Assembly: GCA_003258735.1 (NCBI GenBank)
Contig: QHME01000014.1
Location: 1 to 51,458, forward strand
Reading direction: 5' to 3'
From: Candidatus Melainabacteria bacterium
Lineage (GTDB): Bacteria > Cyanobacteriota > Vampirovibrionia > Gastranaerophilales > Gastranaerophilaceae
DNA length: 51,458 nt
The notes under the pieces are model-generated. The model saw only the letters and a list, made by a program, of their open reading frames with translations. It did not search any database and had not been told where the DNA came from. The position numbers and the translations under genes are program-made. Below are positions 14,886-23,604 of the stretch, piece after piece; position 1 is the first letter of the stretch; each line of letters begins with the position of its first letter.

Positions 14886-16778
14886 ATGGCTGGCACGTGG
14901 GATGAATTAGTACAAAAAATTAAAGACCGCTTGGATATTGTGGAAGTCGTTTCCGAACAAGTTGTTCTAAAAAAACAAGGAAACAGATACTGGGGACTCT
15001 GTCCTTTTCACAAAGATAAAAAACCTTCCTTTTGCGTTACTCCGCACTTGGGGATGTACAAATGTTTCAGTTGCGGTGCAGCAGGCGATGCTCTAAAATT
15101 CATAATGGAAACTCGAAATATTGAGTTTAAAGACTTGATTCTTGAACTTGCCGAAAAATACGGTTTTGAAGTTCCAACATCTCACCATAACAATAATGGT
15201 ACTTCTATCAAAGAAGTAAAAGAACAAATGATGACAGCTACAATGGTTGCTGCTGAATTTTATCATGATTTGTTGTTGCGTGAAAAAAGTCCTAATGCAG
15301 AAGTTGCATTAAAATATTTGACAAAACGTGGAATAGGCACAGATATTATAAAAAAATTCCATCTTGGAATTGCTCCTAAAAATTACACAACTTTATATGA
15401 CGAACTTAGAAAAGATTTTTCTAATGAAATTTTAGAAAAAGCAGGACTAATCCTTAAAAGTGACAAAGGCGGTTATATTGACCGTTTCCGCAACCGTGTA
15501 ATCATTCCTATTCAAAATGAAAATGGTGATTTTGTTGCATTTGGAGCAAGGGCACTTGAAGAAGGGCAAAATCCAAAATACTTAAATTCCTCTGATTCAT
15601 TGATATATAATAAGAGCCGACTACTTTACGGCTTGTATACAGCAAAAGATGCAATAAAAGCTGATGATGCGGTTATTTTGATGGAAGGTTATTTTGACGT
15701 AATTTCATCCCAAGCTCACGGAATTGAAAACTGCGTGGCATCTTGCGGAACTTCTTTGACTACCGACCACGTAAAACTACTTTCTCGATATACAAAATCA
15801 AGAAGAATTTATCTGTCTTTTGACACAGATTCAGCAGGTCAAAAAGCAACTGCTCGCGGAGCACAAATTATTCGTGACGTATTCAAAGGTTTGGGAGATA
15901 TTAAACAATTTGATGAAAGTTACGTATCTTCTGACAAAGATAAGTATGCTTGCGAAATTCGTGTAATCGCGCCACCGGAAGGCAAAGACCCAGATGAATT
16001 TGTACGTTCTGTTGGGGCAGACGCATATAAAATGTATATGGAAAGCGCACCACTATTCATCGATTTTCAATTGCAAAATATATTGAAAGAAAAAGAAAAA
16101 TACACAACACCACAAGAAAAAGCGCAATATATAAAGCAAATTATACCAATTTTGGCAGAAATAGAAAATAGAATTATTCGTTGTGAATACATTGATATGG
16201 TTGCACAAGCACTTGGGATAGACCCACAAGCAATAAATACGGAAATCCGAGTATTTGAGAGAGCTAATATTCCACAAGCTGAAAGAATTATTAAGAATGT
16301 AACAAAAAAACGTTCTGTTATGCAAAAAGCGCAAAAAAATTTATTGAGTGTTTTTTTAGTAGCAGACAGTCCCTTAACATTTACTCAAATCAATGAAATG
16401 ATAAACGGCGTCGAATTTGAAGACGAAATATTAATAAATGTAAAATCTACAATTGACAAATTGATATGTACCGTAAATAATGTGAAGGAATTAATTGAAC
16501 ATTTATATACTGAATTTGTTGATAAACCTGAACTTCAGGCAGTACTGCCCGAGTTGATTGCAACAGCAGAAGTTTATAAAGGTCTGAGTGAAGAAGATTT
16601 TGAAAGTGTGATAAAAGAAACGATTGGAAAAATCAATCATTGCAGACAAGTTAAAGAAACTGAACATATTAAAAGTTTATACAAAGGGATTAGCGATGAC
16701 AGTCCCGAAGCCCTTAAATTTCAAATACAACTTAGAGATAAAATAAAGAAAAATAGACAAAAATCGGAGAAATTTTAG
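14886..16778 (+). CDS. dnaG: DNA primase DnaG
   Basis: 630 residues, normal for DnaG, which lays down RNA primers at the replication fork. The CHC2 zinc finger is intact: C39-x2-H42-x17-C60-x2-C63. The RNA-polymerase core and TOPRIM domain follow, with VILMEGYFDVI (catalytic Glu) and SFDTDSAGQKA (DxD). The C-terminal third (about 440-630) is the helicase-interaction part and is less conserved. The leaderless-type promoter is directly upstream. rpoD starts at the base after the stop, the dnaG-rpoD order of the macromolecular synthesis operon, here without rpsU in front. Confidence 0.96.
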   Translation: MAGTWDELVQKIKDRLDIVEVVSEQVVLKKQGNRYWGLCPFHKDKKPSFCVTPHLGMYKCFSCGAAGDALKFIMETRNIEFKDLILELAEKYGFEVPTSHHNNNGTSIKEVKEQMMTATMVAAEFYHDLLLREKSPNAEVALKYLTKRGIGTDIIKKFHLGIAPKNYTTLYDELRKDFSNEILEKAGLILKSDKGGYIDRFRNRVIIPIQNENGDFVAFGARALEEGQNPKYLNSSDSLIYNKSRLLYGLYTAKDAIKADDAVILMEGYFDVISSQAHGIENCVASCGTSLTTDHVKLLSRYTKSRRIYLSFDTDSAGQKATARGAQIIRDVFKGLGDIKQFDESYVSSDKDKYACEIRVIAPPEGKDPDEFVRSVGADAYKMYMESAPLFIDFQLQNILKEKEKYTTPQEKAQYIKQIIPILAEIENRIIRCEYIDMVAQALGIDPQAINTEIRVFERANIPQAERIIKNVTKKRSVMQKAQKNLLSVFLVADSPLTFTQINEMINGVEFEDEILINVKSTIDKLICTVNNVKELIEHLYTEFVDKPELQAVLPELIATAEVYKGLSEEDFESVIKETIGKINHCRQVKETEHIKSLYKGISDDSPEALKFQIQLRDKIKKNRQKSEKF

Positions 16779-17876
16779 ATGACAAAAAAAAGACAAGCAA
16801 GCTCCTCAGTAGTCAGCGTAATGGAAGATGAATCAATGGATTTACATGACATCAATGAGGATTCAGTTTTAGACTCTGAACATGATGCGATTAATTATAT
16901 GAATGTTGACATTTCAACTGACAACATTGAAGATATTGTTACATCAAAGATGGGTGACAAAGTTAATGCAGAAGATATCTATATGATTCACAACTCTGAT
17001 GAAACTGACCAAAGTGATATGGAATTGCCAAAAAGCGTTGCTATTGACGATCCTGTAAGATTATATCTACGTGAAATCGGTAGAATTAAATTGTTATCAG
17101 CAAGCGAAGAAATTGAACTTGCAAGAAAGATTTTAGAAGGCGGCACTCCTGGAGCAATTGCAAAAAGGAAATTAGTTCAAGCCAACTTACGTTTAGTTGT
17201 AAGTATCGCTAAAAAATACGTTGGTCGTGGAATGTTATTCCTAGACTTGATTCAAGAAGGTAACTTAGGTTTAATCCGTGCAGCTGAAAAATTTGACCAC
17301 GAAAGAGGTTTTAAATTTTCAACTTACGCTACTTGGTGGATTAGACAAGCGATTACTCGTGCAATTGCCGACCAAGCAAGAACTATTAGAATTCCTGTTC
17401 ACATGGTTGAAACTATCAATAAATTGAAAAAAGTTACAAGAAAACTTGCTCAAGACCTTTCAAGAAAACCAACCGAAGATGAATTAGCAGCTGAAATGAA
17501 TGTTTCTATTCCAAAACTTCGTGAAATTATTAAAATTGCTCAAGAACCTTTGTCATTGGAAACTCCAATCGGTAAAGAAGAAGATTCTCGTTTGGGCGAC
17601 TTTATTGAAGATAAAGAAGCAGATGCTCCTGTAAAAATGGTTGCATCAGAACTCTTGAAAGAAGATTTGGCAGAAGTTCTTTGTACATTATCTCCACGTG
17701 AACGTGATGTATTGAGATTACGTTTTGGTATGGACGATGGTCGCCAAAGAACATTGGAAGAAGTTGGACAATTGTTCGGTGTTACTCGTGAACGTATCAG
17801 ACAAATTGAAGCAAAAGCTTTAAGAAAATTACGTCATCCTAACCGTAAAAAACGTTTAGAAGAATATGTTGAGTAA
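16779..17876 (+). CDS. rpoD: Primary RNA polymerase sigma factor RpoD/SigA
   Basis: 365 residues. After an acidic, poorly conserved N-terminus (1-80) come region 1.2 (DPVRLYLREIGRIKLLSA), region 2 (LRLVVSIAKKYVGRGM, LDLIQEGNLGLIRAAEKFD, FSTYATWWIRQAITRAIADQ), region 3 (SRKPTEDELAAEMN) and region 4 (LSPRERDVLRLRFGM, ending VTRERIRQIEAKALRKLRHP). All conserved parts of a group 1 sigma70 are present, so it should read TTGACA/TATAAT promoters like those seen in the window. GGAG lies inside the dnaG end, about 9 nt before the ATG. Followed by a strong terminator. Confidence 0.96.
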   Translation: MTKKRQASSSVVSVMEDESMDLHDINEDSVLDSEHDAINYMNVDISTDNIEDIVTSKMGDKVNAEDIYMIHNSDETDQSDMELPKSVAIDDPVRLYLREIGRIKLLSASEEIELARKILEGGTPGAIAKRKLVQANLRLVVSIAKKYVGRGMLFLDLIQEGNLGLIRAAEKFDHERGFKFSTYATWWIRQAITRAIADQARTIRIPVHMVETINKLKKVTRKLAQDLSRKPTEDELAAEMNVSIPKLREIIKIAQEPLSLETPIGKEEDSRLGDFIEDKEADAPVKMVASELLKEDLAEVLCTLSPRERDVLRLRFGMDDGRQRTLEEVGQLFGVTRERIRQIEAKALRKLRHPNRKKRLEEYVE

Positions 17877-17900
17877 TTTAACCTAACTAAATTTTAAACA

Positions 17901-17938
17901 AAAGCGCGCAAGGTATAAACCCTGCGCGTTGCTTTTAT
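17901..17938 (+). terminator. Rho-independent terminator of dnaG-rpoD
   Basis: GC-rich hairpin AAAGCGCGCAAGG / CCCTGCGCGTTGCTTTT around TATAAA, ending in a T run. The remaining gap to 18183 holds a second hairpin (AAGTCTCATC AAAT GATAAGACTT, 18008-18031) and the next promoter. Confidence 0.85.
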
Positions 17939-18148
17939 ATACTGACAATTTATATATAAAAATAATGCATAACAAAAAACAATCAAATTCCCTTATAGAG
18001 AAAAAGAAAGTCTCATCAAATGATAAGACTTATAAATATACATTTACCCCACACACATATTAACATAGAAAAACAAGGTTGTCAAGGTGTTTCAATATAT
18101 TAAAAATTTGCCATACCTGTTTCACAAAATACACGTATCAAAGATATC

Positions 18149-18177
18149 TTGATGAAATAATAAAAATATTGTAATAT
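18149..18177 (+). promoter_or_regulatory. Promoter of the outer-membrane-like gene, leaderless type
   Basis: TTGATG (18149-18154), 17-bp spacer, TAATAT (18172-18177), then 6 nt to the ATG at 18184. Confidence 0.6.
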
Positions 18178-18183
18178 GTTGTT

Positions 18184-19137
18184 ATGAAGAGGGTCGGCTT
18201 ACTTATTATATTTTTAATTTTTGCAATTCTACCCTGCAATGCAAAATCTGCTCAAGATAAACAAGTGCAGGATAATAGTTTGCCGAAAATTTTTGTTTAC
18301 CATATTCCGGAAGACAACGAAAATTCTTCTGAAATAAAAACTCAAACATTTGCAAGTAAAATTCAAAATGATGATGAGAATTTGCAAGTTATTGCACCTG
18401 AAGAAAGTGACATTGTATCAGATGATGTAACAGCAGATACTTCAGGAGAAGAAGAAGATTTGTCAGAAGATAACGAAAATGATGAAAATTATGAAATCAC
18501 AGATATGTATTCTGATGTATTGCAAGGTTATGCAGAATATAACGAAGATGAAGATAACACAATAACTTTGGATAATTCAAATACTGATAGTAAAGTAAAC
18601 AAAGTTAAAATAAAAAAGCCTGAAAAATTTACAAAAAATGACTACAGTAATTTAACAGTAACACCGCAAAAGGGTAATTATTTCAGCTATACTGCCCCCG
18701 AATACAGCGTTTCGCCTTGGACAAATTCAAAATACAAACAGTTTGGAAATTTCAAAGCAGGTGCTTTGTATGGTCAAGAAATTTTTTATGCAGAACTTGA
18801 ACAATCTTCAGGTATCTTTTCAAGTTATGATTTTACAAAGAAATTTTCTGTCAGCACAGCTTATGTCAAAACAATCAATTCAACAAATCATGATTATAAC
18901 GACAATTTCTATTTGTCACCATCACTAAAACTAAATCAATATTTTACATTGAGCGAATCATTATCAGCAGATATTTCTAAAGAACGTCAAAAAATGGCAG
19001 TTTCACTGTCAATAAATCCGTTTGGAGATAAAGATAAAGACAGATTGATTTTTGATATTGCCGCAAGTCAAACCCGCTATAGTGATGGAAGAACCCCTAA
19101 AAATAAATTCAGCGTGAGCGCAAAATTCAAATTGTAA
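18184..19137 (+). CDS. Secreted protein, putative outer-membrane beta protein
   Basis: 317 residues. Signal peptide MKRVGLLIIFLIFAILPCNA (cleavage near 20), then a very acidic, low-complexity region (about 80-150, many D/E/N/S), then about 150 residues with alternating hydrophobic/aromatic strands (YGQEIFYAELEQSSGIFSSY, SLKLNQYFTLSESLSADI, RLIFDIAASQTRYSD) ending FSVSAKFKL. The C-terminal part resembles a small beta-barrel or beta-sheet outer-membrane domain, and the acidic part a periplasmic or surface linker. No family recognised. It heads a probable cell-envelope/division gene group and has a leaderless-type promoter. Confidence 0.75.
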   Translation: MKRVGLLIIFLIFAILPCNAKSAQDKQVQDNSLPKIFVYHIPEDNENSSEIKTQTFASKIQNDDENLQVIAPEESDIVSDDVTADTSGEEEDLSEDNENDENYEITDMYSDVLQGYAEYNEDEDNTITLDNSNTDSKVNKVKIKKPEKFTKNDYSNLTVTPQKGNYFSYTAPEYSVSPWTNSKYKQFGNFKAGALYGQEIFYAELEQSSGIFSSYDFTKKFSVSTAYVKTINSTNHDYNDNFYLSPSLKLNQYFTLSESLSADISKERQKMAVSLSINPFGDKDKDRLIFDIAASQTRYSDGRTPKNKFSVSAKFKL

Positions 19138-19203
19138 AATTATAAATAAAAATTTGTATGATAAGAAAATTTTGTTTATAATTGTGTCGAGAGGGATATA
19201 ATA

Positions 19204-19680
19204 TTGGCGATGGAAAAATCTGAGTCAGAAAACAAAAATCGGACGAACAAAACTAAAAAAAAGAATAACAGACATAATCGAAAAACTGGATTTTATTATT
19301 CTTTTTTCACTATAGTATTGATTTTTTGTCTTATTCAAATTGGTTACGGCGCAATATTAAATGTTGGCAAAATTATCTCTTATCAAGGAAAAATGGTTAC
19401 TCTTCAAAACCTTTTGAAAAAAGCTCAAATGCGTAATCAAGATTTGAAAACAGAAAGAAAAGTGGTCACCTCTGATAACAGCCTTGAAGGAATTGCCAGA
19501 AATAACCTCAAAATGGCTGGAGAAGACGAAGTTCTTGTTATAATAAATAAAAAAGTTGAAGAACCTAAACAAGAAAAGAAAAAATTTAAAATGAAAAATT
19601 TTTCTTTCAAAAAACATAAAAAAGAAGTAGAACCGGCACAGGAAAACATTTATATTCCACCGGAAGTTGTAGAAGAATAG
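19204..19680 (+). CDS. FtsB/DivIC-like septum formation initiator protein
   Basis: 158 residues: basic cytoplasmic N-terminus (to about 28), one membrane helix (FYYSFFTIVLIFCLIQIGYGAI, written in two parts: FYYSFFTIVL then IFCLIQIGYG), a coiled coil (YQGKMVTLQNLLKKAQMRNQ) and the conserved LEGIARNNLKMAGEDEVLVI typical of the DivIC/FtsB family. These proteins link FtsL and FtsQ/DivIB in the divisome. A basic tail (KKFKMKNFSFKKHKKE) extends beyond the usual 90-110 residues. The TTG at 19204 lies 8 nt after GAGGG; the ATG at 19210 is 14 nt away, so the TTG start is favoured. Confidence 0.78.
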   Translation: MAMEKSESENKNRTNKTKKKNNRHNRKTGFYYSFFTIVLIFCLIQIGYGAILNVGKIISYQGKMVTLQNLLKKAQMRNQDLKTERKVVTSDNSLEGIARNNLKMAGEDEVLVIINKKVEEPKQEKKKFKMKNFSFKKHKKEVEPAQENIYIPPEVVEE

Positions 19681-19689
19681 GGCTTAATT

Positions 19690-21264
19690 ATGGAAAATTT
19701 GCAAAGTATTGAATATATTAAACAAGCATTTGAATTGAGGGAATCAAAAAATTATAAACCGGCAATAGAAATGCTTTATAAAGCTTTGGAAATCGAAAAT
19801 GACAATGTTGAGATTTTATCCCAAATTGGTGAACTTTATTTATTGTTAAACAACTATCAAAGAGCTATGCAATACTTGGAAAAAGCACTCCAAATCAACC
19901 CTTCCCACATAAACAGTTTAAAACTGACAAAAACAATCAAAGAACGTCAAGGTGATTATAATGCAGTTTTAGAACTTTCTCAAAAATTATTCAAACTTGA
20001 ACATAGCAGTGAAAATTTGAAAGAATTAATCAAAGTTTTGGTTAAATTAAAATTATTTTGTGAAATTGATAACTATAAAAATTCTGAATATTTTACAGCA
20101 GATGTTAAATTAGAATGTGCAAAAGCTTTGTATTCACACGGAGAGAAAGAAAAAGCTCAAGAGTTGCTAGTTGATTGCAATTCAGAAAATGAAGAGGTTT
20201 TATTATTAAAAGGCAGAATAAAATTTGACGAAAATGATTTTGATGGAGCAAAAGAAATATTTTCAAAAATCGGAAAAAACTCAACAAATCCTGAAACTCT
20301 TAATTATTTAGGACTTTTTGATTTAGAAAATATGAATTTCATTGAGGCTATCAAGAATTTTTCAAAAGCTGCCAATTTAGATAAATCAAACTCTAAATAT
20401 TATTACAATTTAGGCAACGCTTATTTTTATAACGGTTGGAGTGACGAGGCTCTAAAAGCTTATCAAAAAGCATTGTATATAAACCCTGAAAACATTGATT
20501 ATCGTTACGCATTAAGCTATTTGTATTTTGATAAAAAAGATTTTCTAAAAGCTAAAAAAGAAATTGATGCAATTTTAGATATAAATCCTGAATATTCTCA
20601 AGCAAGAGTATTAAGAGCCTTATTGATGGCGCAAAATAAAGACTTTTTAGGTGCACAAAAAATATTGGAAGAAAATATTCAAAAAGGTTATGATGATGAT
20701 TTTACAAAAAGTTCGTTGAGTAAAATTTACACTGAACTAAACATTTTTAATAAAGCTGAAGAACTTGTTTCCCAAATGATTGCCCAAAAACCGAAAAACC
20801 TTAATTACCTTAGCGATTTGGCTGAAATTTATATAAAAGAAAAAAATTATGACAAAGCTTTGGAACTTGCACAAAAGATTTTAGAAATTAATCCTAATTA
20901 TATTTTGGGAGATATTTTGGGTGCAAAAACCGCATATCTAAAAGGTGATTACGATATCGCAAAAGCATACGCACAAGAAGCAATTTCTCTTGATATAAAC
21001 TGTTCAGAAGGTTATTATTATTTGGCTTTAGTTCGCGAAAAAACAAATGATTTAGAAGAAGCTATCGAATGTATGAAACGTGCAATTTTATATGACTTGA
21101 ATAATCCAAAATATTACACAAAAATGAGCGAATTTTATAAGGCTAAAAAAGATTACAAAACTGCACTGGAATATATTGCCGAAGCTGAAAGCATTGATGA
21201 TTCAAATGAATATAAATATATGTATTCAGAATTGGTAAAACTTAGCAGAAAAGTAAACAATTAA
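19690..21264 (+). CDS. Cytoplasmic TPR-repeat protein
   Basis: 524 residues made almost entirely of TPR units (for example AIEMLYKALEIENDNVEILS, AMQYLEKALQINPSHINSLK, ALKAYQKALYINPENIDYRY), with no signal peptide or membrane helix, unlike the TPR proteins at 5538 and 12053. It starts 9 nt after the FtsB-like gene, probably the same transcript. A general protein-binding scaffold; partners unknown. Association with division or envelope assembly is suggested only by position. Confidence 0.83.
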   Translation: MENLQSIEYIKQAFELRESKNYKPAIEMLYKALEIENDNVEILSQIGELYLLLNNYQRAMQYLEKALQINPSHINSLKLTKTIKERQGDYNAVLELSQKLFKLEHSSENLKELIKVLVKLKLFCEIDNYKNSEYFTADVKLECAKALYSHGEKEKAQELLVDCNSENEEVLLLKGRIKFDENDFDGAKEIFSKIGKNSTNPETLNYLGLFDLENMNFIEAIKNFSKAANLDKSNSKYYYNLGNAYFYNGWSDEALKAYQKALYINPENIDYRYALSYLYFDKKDFLKAKKEIDAILDINPEYSQARVLRALLMAQNKDFLGAQKILEENIQKGYDDDFTKSSLSKIYTELNIFNKAEELVSQMIAQKPKNLNYLSDLAEIYIKEKNYDKALELAQKILEINPNYILGDILGAKTAYLKGDYDIAKAYAQEAISLDINCSEGYYYLALVREKTNDLEEAIECMKRAILYDLNNPKYYTKMSEFYKAKKDYKTALEYIAEAESIDDSNEYKYMYSELVKLSRKVNN

Positions 21265-21284
21265 TAAGTTCAGTCGAAAATCTT

Positions 21285-21312
21285 TTGATTTTATTTAAAA
21301 GATTAATATAAT
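21285..21312 (+). promoter_or_regulatory. Promoter of the secreted HExxH gene
   Basis: TTGATT (21285-21290), 16-bp spacer, TATAAT (21307-21312). A GGAGAAGAG ribosome binding site follows before the ATG at 21346. Confidence 0.6.
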
Positions 21313-21345
21313 ACCTATTATGTTGGCATAATTGGAGAAGAGATA

Positions 21346-22032
21346 ATGGAAGTTAAAAATTTTATAAATAAAATATTGATAATATCAGCAATAACGCTTG
21401 CACTTCCGACAAGTAGCATTGCTGCACAAGCCCCACAAGAAACAGTTCCTCATCAATACCCTGCAAAATATACAGCCGAATACGTAAGACAAATTACTCC
21501 AAAATACAAAGATGTCGGAAAAGATGAAGTTTTTTATGTTGCACTTGATATGCTAACTAATACCAAGGGTATGTTTTCGCGAAATGCAATTTTAGGGAGC
21601 AACTTATCCGGCAAACCTGTAAAAATTGAGTTTAGAGATTTGGGACAAATTAACGAAAAATATGCAAGTTTTGATGCTCTAGGTTGGAAAAAAGGTAAAA
21701 ATTTATATATTTATATCAGTAACAAACATAAGACAGCACCGGCAGGAGCTATTGCAGCTTTATTATCTCATGAAGCTCTTCACCAAGATGAGTTTAATTC
21801 TTTAGCTGAAGAAACTTACGCTTGGACAATGGAGGCGGTTGTTTGGGATGATATTTTAAAAATTTATCCTGAAAGCGACCAAGATGGTTTTGCTTTGGTT
21901 AAGCGGGAAAACACATTAAAAAAACTTTTAGAAAAAGGAAATTATACAAACAGATATATCAAAAAAGCCGTAATGCAAAATTCTGGTTATAAGAATTTGC
22001 CATCATATTCCCCAGGATTTGACAATTTGTAA
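21346..22032 (+). CDS. Secreted HExxH putative zinc metallopeptidase
   Basis: 228 residues with a signal peptide (MEVKNFINKILIISAITLAL..SIA, cleavage near 26). SHEALHQDEFNSLAEE carries H142-E143-A-L-H146, the HExxH zinc-binding motif, and the Glu residues E155/E156 in SLAEETYAW could supply the third ligand. Preceding residues GAIAALL form the usual hydrophobic helix start. No known family recognised. A secreted protease or an inactive relative are both possible. It lies just before ctpA, another envelope protease. Own promoter and GGAG ribosome binding site. Confidence 0.68.
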   Translation: MEVKNFINKILIISAITLALPTSSIAAQAPQETVPHQYPAKYTAEYVRQITPKYKDVGKDEVFYVALDMLTNTKGMFSRNAILGSNLSGKPVKIEFRDLGQINEKYASFDALGWKKGKNLYIYISNKHKTAPAGAIAALLSHEALHQDEFNSLAEETYAWTMEAVVWDDILKIYPESDQDGFALVKRENTLKKLLEKGNYTNRYIKKAVMQNSGYKNLPSYSPGFDNL

Positions 22033-22090
22033 AATTATTTGAATAATCTATTTTATTATCAAAAAGTGTATTGATTATAAAAAATCCTTG

Positions 22091-23338
22091 ATGTTAAATA
22101 AAACTATGAGAAAAAGGGTTAAAGCGGTAATTTTGTTTGTTGGTGCAGCGTTGACTTTGTTTGCAGCAAATGCATTTTATTTAAACAACCATAACCCTTT
22201 TTTGGAAGTTGAACAACAAAAAATAAACACTTCTCAGGTTTCTCCACAAAAGCTTTTTGATACAACTTGGCAAATTATTAAAAACGAATATTATGACCCA
22301 AGTTTTAATAAACAAGCTTGGGCTAGGTGGAAAAATCACTATCGTGGAAAAATTAAAACAGAAGAAGATGCAAAAGTTGCTATAGATACAATGTTGGCAA
22401 GTTTGGACGATCCATATTCCAGATTCTTAACAAAAGAAGATTTTGCTGAACAAAACAGCTCCATAACTTCAAAAATTTCAGGCATTGGAGTTAATATTAT
22501 CAGTGATTCTGGTAAAATTAGGATTATCAGTGTAATTGACAATACTCCGGCACAATTTGCAGACCTTAAAGTCGGTGATATAATTTTGGCTATTGATGAC
22601 AAAAAAGTCAGTGGACATTCACTTGCTGATGTTTCAAATATGGTTAGAGGACCTGTTAATACTTTTGTAAATATTGATGTTTTGAGAAAAAAAGAATTAA
22701 TTAAGAAAAAAATTATTAGAAAAGAGTTTACTATAAAAACCGTTAAAAGCTCCATTGATAAAAATATCGGCTATATCCAAATCGCAAGTTTTATCAGCAA
22801 TTCAACCCCTAATGAATTTCTTGAGGCTTTAGAAAACACCAATAATACAGATGGTTTGATTATAGATTTGCGTGGAAATACAGGCGGATTGTTGCCAAAT
22901 GCCATATTCATTTCAAACTTATTTATTCAAAAAGGAAAAATTGTAAGTATTGTCGGTCGAAACGGTTACCATTACGATATTATGGCACAGGATAACAATG
23001 TAAATATAGAAAAACCGGTAATTTTGCTTGTTGATGGAGCAAGCGCAAGTGCAAGCGAAATTTTTTCAGGAGCTATGAAAGATTACCATAGAGCCAAACT
23101 TGTAGGAACAAGGACTTATGGCAAAGGTATGGTGCAAAAAATAATTTCTTTGCCAAATGAAACAGGTATAAATTTGACTATTGCAAAATACTTAACTCCT
23201 AAAGGCAATGATATCAATAAACAAGGAATTGAACCTGATGTTAAAAAAGAGCTAAAACGCACTGATATCCAAGCAAAACGCGATACACAATTAGAAACCG
23301 CTAAAAATATGATGGAGAAAATGATAAGTTCAAGATAA
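22091..23338 (+). CDS. ctpA: C-terminal processing serine protease CtpA (S41A)
   Basis: 415 residues from the ATG at 22091 (an in-frame TTG lies just before it at 22088). One N-terminal membrane helix (VILFVGAALTLFAANAFY) anchors it facing the periplasm. A PDZ domain follows (about 128-215; GIGVNI, IDNTPAQFADLKVGDIILAI). The S41 protease core has LRGNTGG, the Ser motif GASASASE (316-323) and the catalytic Lys in TYGKGMVQ (K345), so Ser/Lys are intact. Such proteases trim C-termini of periplasmic proteins. TATAAA lies 9 nt before the ATG, so a near-leaderless start is possible. No Shine-Dalgarno site. Confidence 0.93.
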   Translation: MLNKTMRKRVKAVILFVGAALTLFAANAFYLNNHNPFLEVEQQKINTSQVSPQKLFDTTWQIIKNEYYDPSFNKQAWARWKNHYRGKIKTEEDAKVAIDTMLASLDDPYSRFLTKEDFAEQNSSITSKISGIGVNIISDSGKIRIISVIDNTPAQFADLKVGDIILAIDDKKVSGHSLADVSNMVRGPVNTFVNIDVLRKKELIKKKIIRKEFTIKTVKSSIDKNIGYIQIASFISNSTPNEFLEALENTNNTDGLIIDLRGNTGGLLPNAIFISNLFIQKGKIVSIVGRNGYHYDIMAQDNNVNIEKPVILLVDGASASASEIFSGAMKDYHRAKLVGTRTYGKGMVQKIISLPNETGINLTIAKYLTPKGNDINKQGIEPDVKKELKRTDIQAKRDTQLETAKNMMEKMISSR

Positions 23339-23348
23339 ATTACAAATC

Positions 23349-23377
23349 TTGACATTGTAGTTTTTCTTGCGTATATT
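23349..23377 (+). promoter_or_regulatory. Promoter of tRNA-Cys
   Basis: Consensus TTGACA (23349-23354), 17-bp spacer, TATATT (23372-23377), 10 nt before the tRNA. It is the strongest promoter match of the window. Confidence 0.8.
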
Positions 23378-23387
23378 ATATACATAC

Positions 23388-23459
23388 GGCGACATGGCCA
23401 AGTGGTAAGGCAGAAGCCTGCAAAGCTTTTATCCCCCAGTTCGAATCTGGGTGTCGCCT
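23388..23459 (+). tRNA. tRNA-Cys (anticodon GCA)
   Basis: A 72-nt cloverleaf: acceptor GGCGACA/TGTCGCC, D stem GCC/GGC, anticodon stem GAAGC/GCTTT with loop CTGCAAA (anticodon GCA), variable loop TATCC, T arm CCCAG TTCGAAT CTGGG, discriminator T73 as required for tRNA-Cys. The CCA end is not encoded. It has its own promoter and terminator, followed by hisS. Confidence 0.97.
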
Positions 23460-23492
23460 TTTTTACAACATTAAAAATTTTTCATATAGACC

Positions 23493-23517
23493 ACCGACTT
23501 TTTAAAGTCGGTTTTTT
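23493..23517 (+). terminator. Rho-independent terminator after tRNA-Cys
   Basis: ACCGACTTT TT AAAGTCGGT (23493-23512) followed by TTTTTATT. Confidence 0.9.
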
Positions 23518-23541
23518 ATTTTTATAATGATGAAATATAGT

Positions 23542-23562
23542 GTCATTCTAAACTTGTTTCTA
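23542..23562 (+). repeat. Diverged copy of GTCATNCTGAAC palindromic repeat
   Basis: GTCATTCTAAACTTGTTTCT. The left half fits the family well, but the right arm is lost, so no stable hairpin forms. It lies between the tRNA terminator and the hisS promoter. Confidence 0.5.
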
Positions 23563-23570
23563 CACACCCT

Positions 23571-23598
23571 TTGACAAAGAGTCTTTAAAGAATATAAT
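23571..23598 (+). promoter_or_regulatory. hisS promoter, leaderless type
   Basis: Consensus TTGACA (23571-23576), 16-bp spacer, consensus TATAAT (23593-23598), then 6 nt to the ATG at 23605. This is the clearest leaderless case of the window. Confidence 0.85.
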
Positions 23599-23604
23599 CA
23601 TTTT

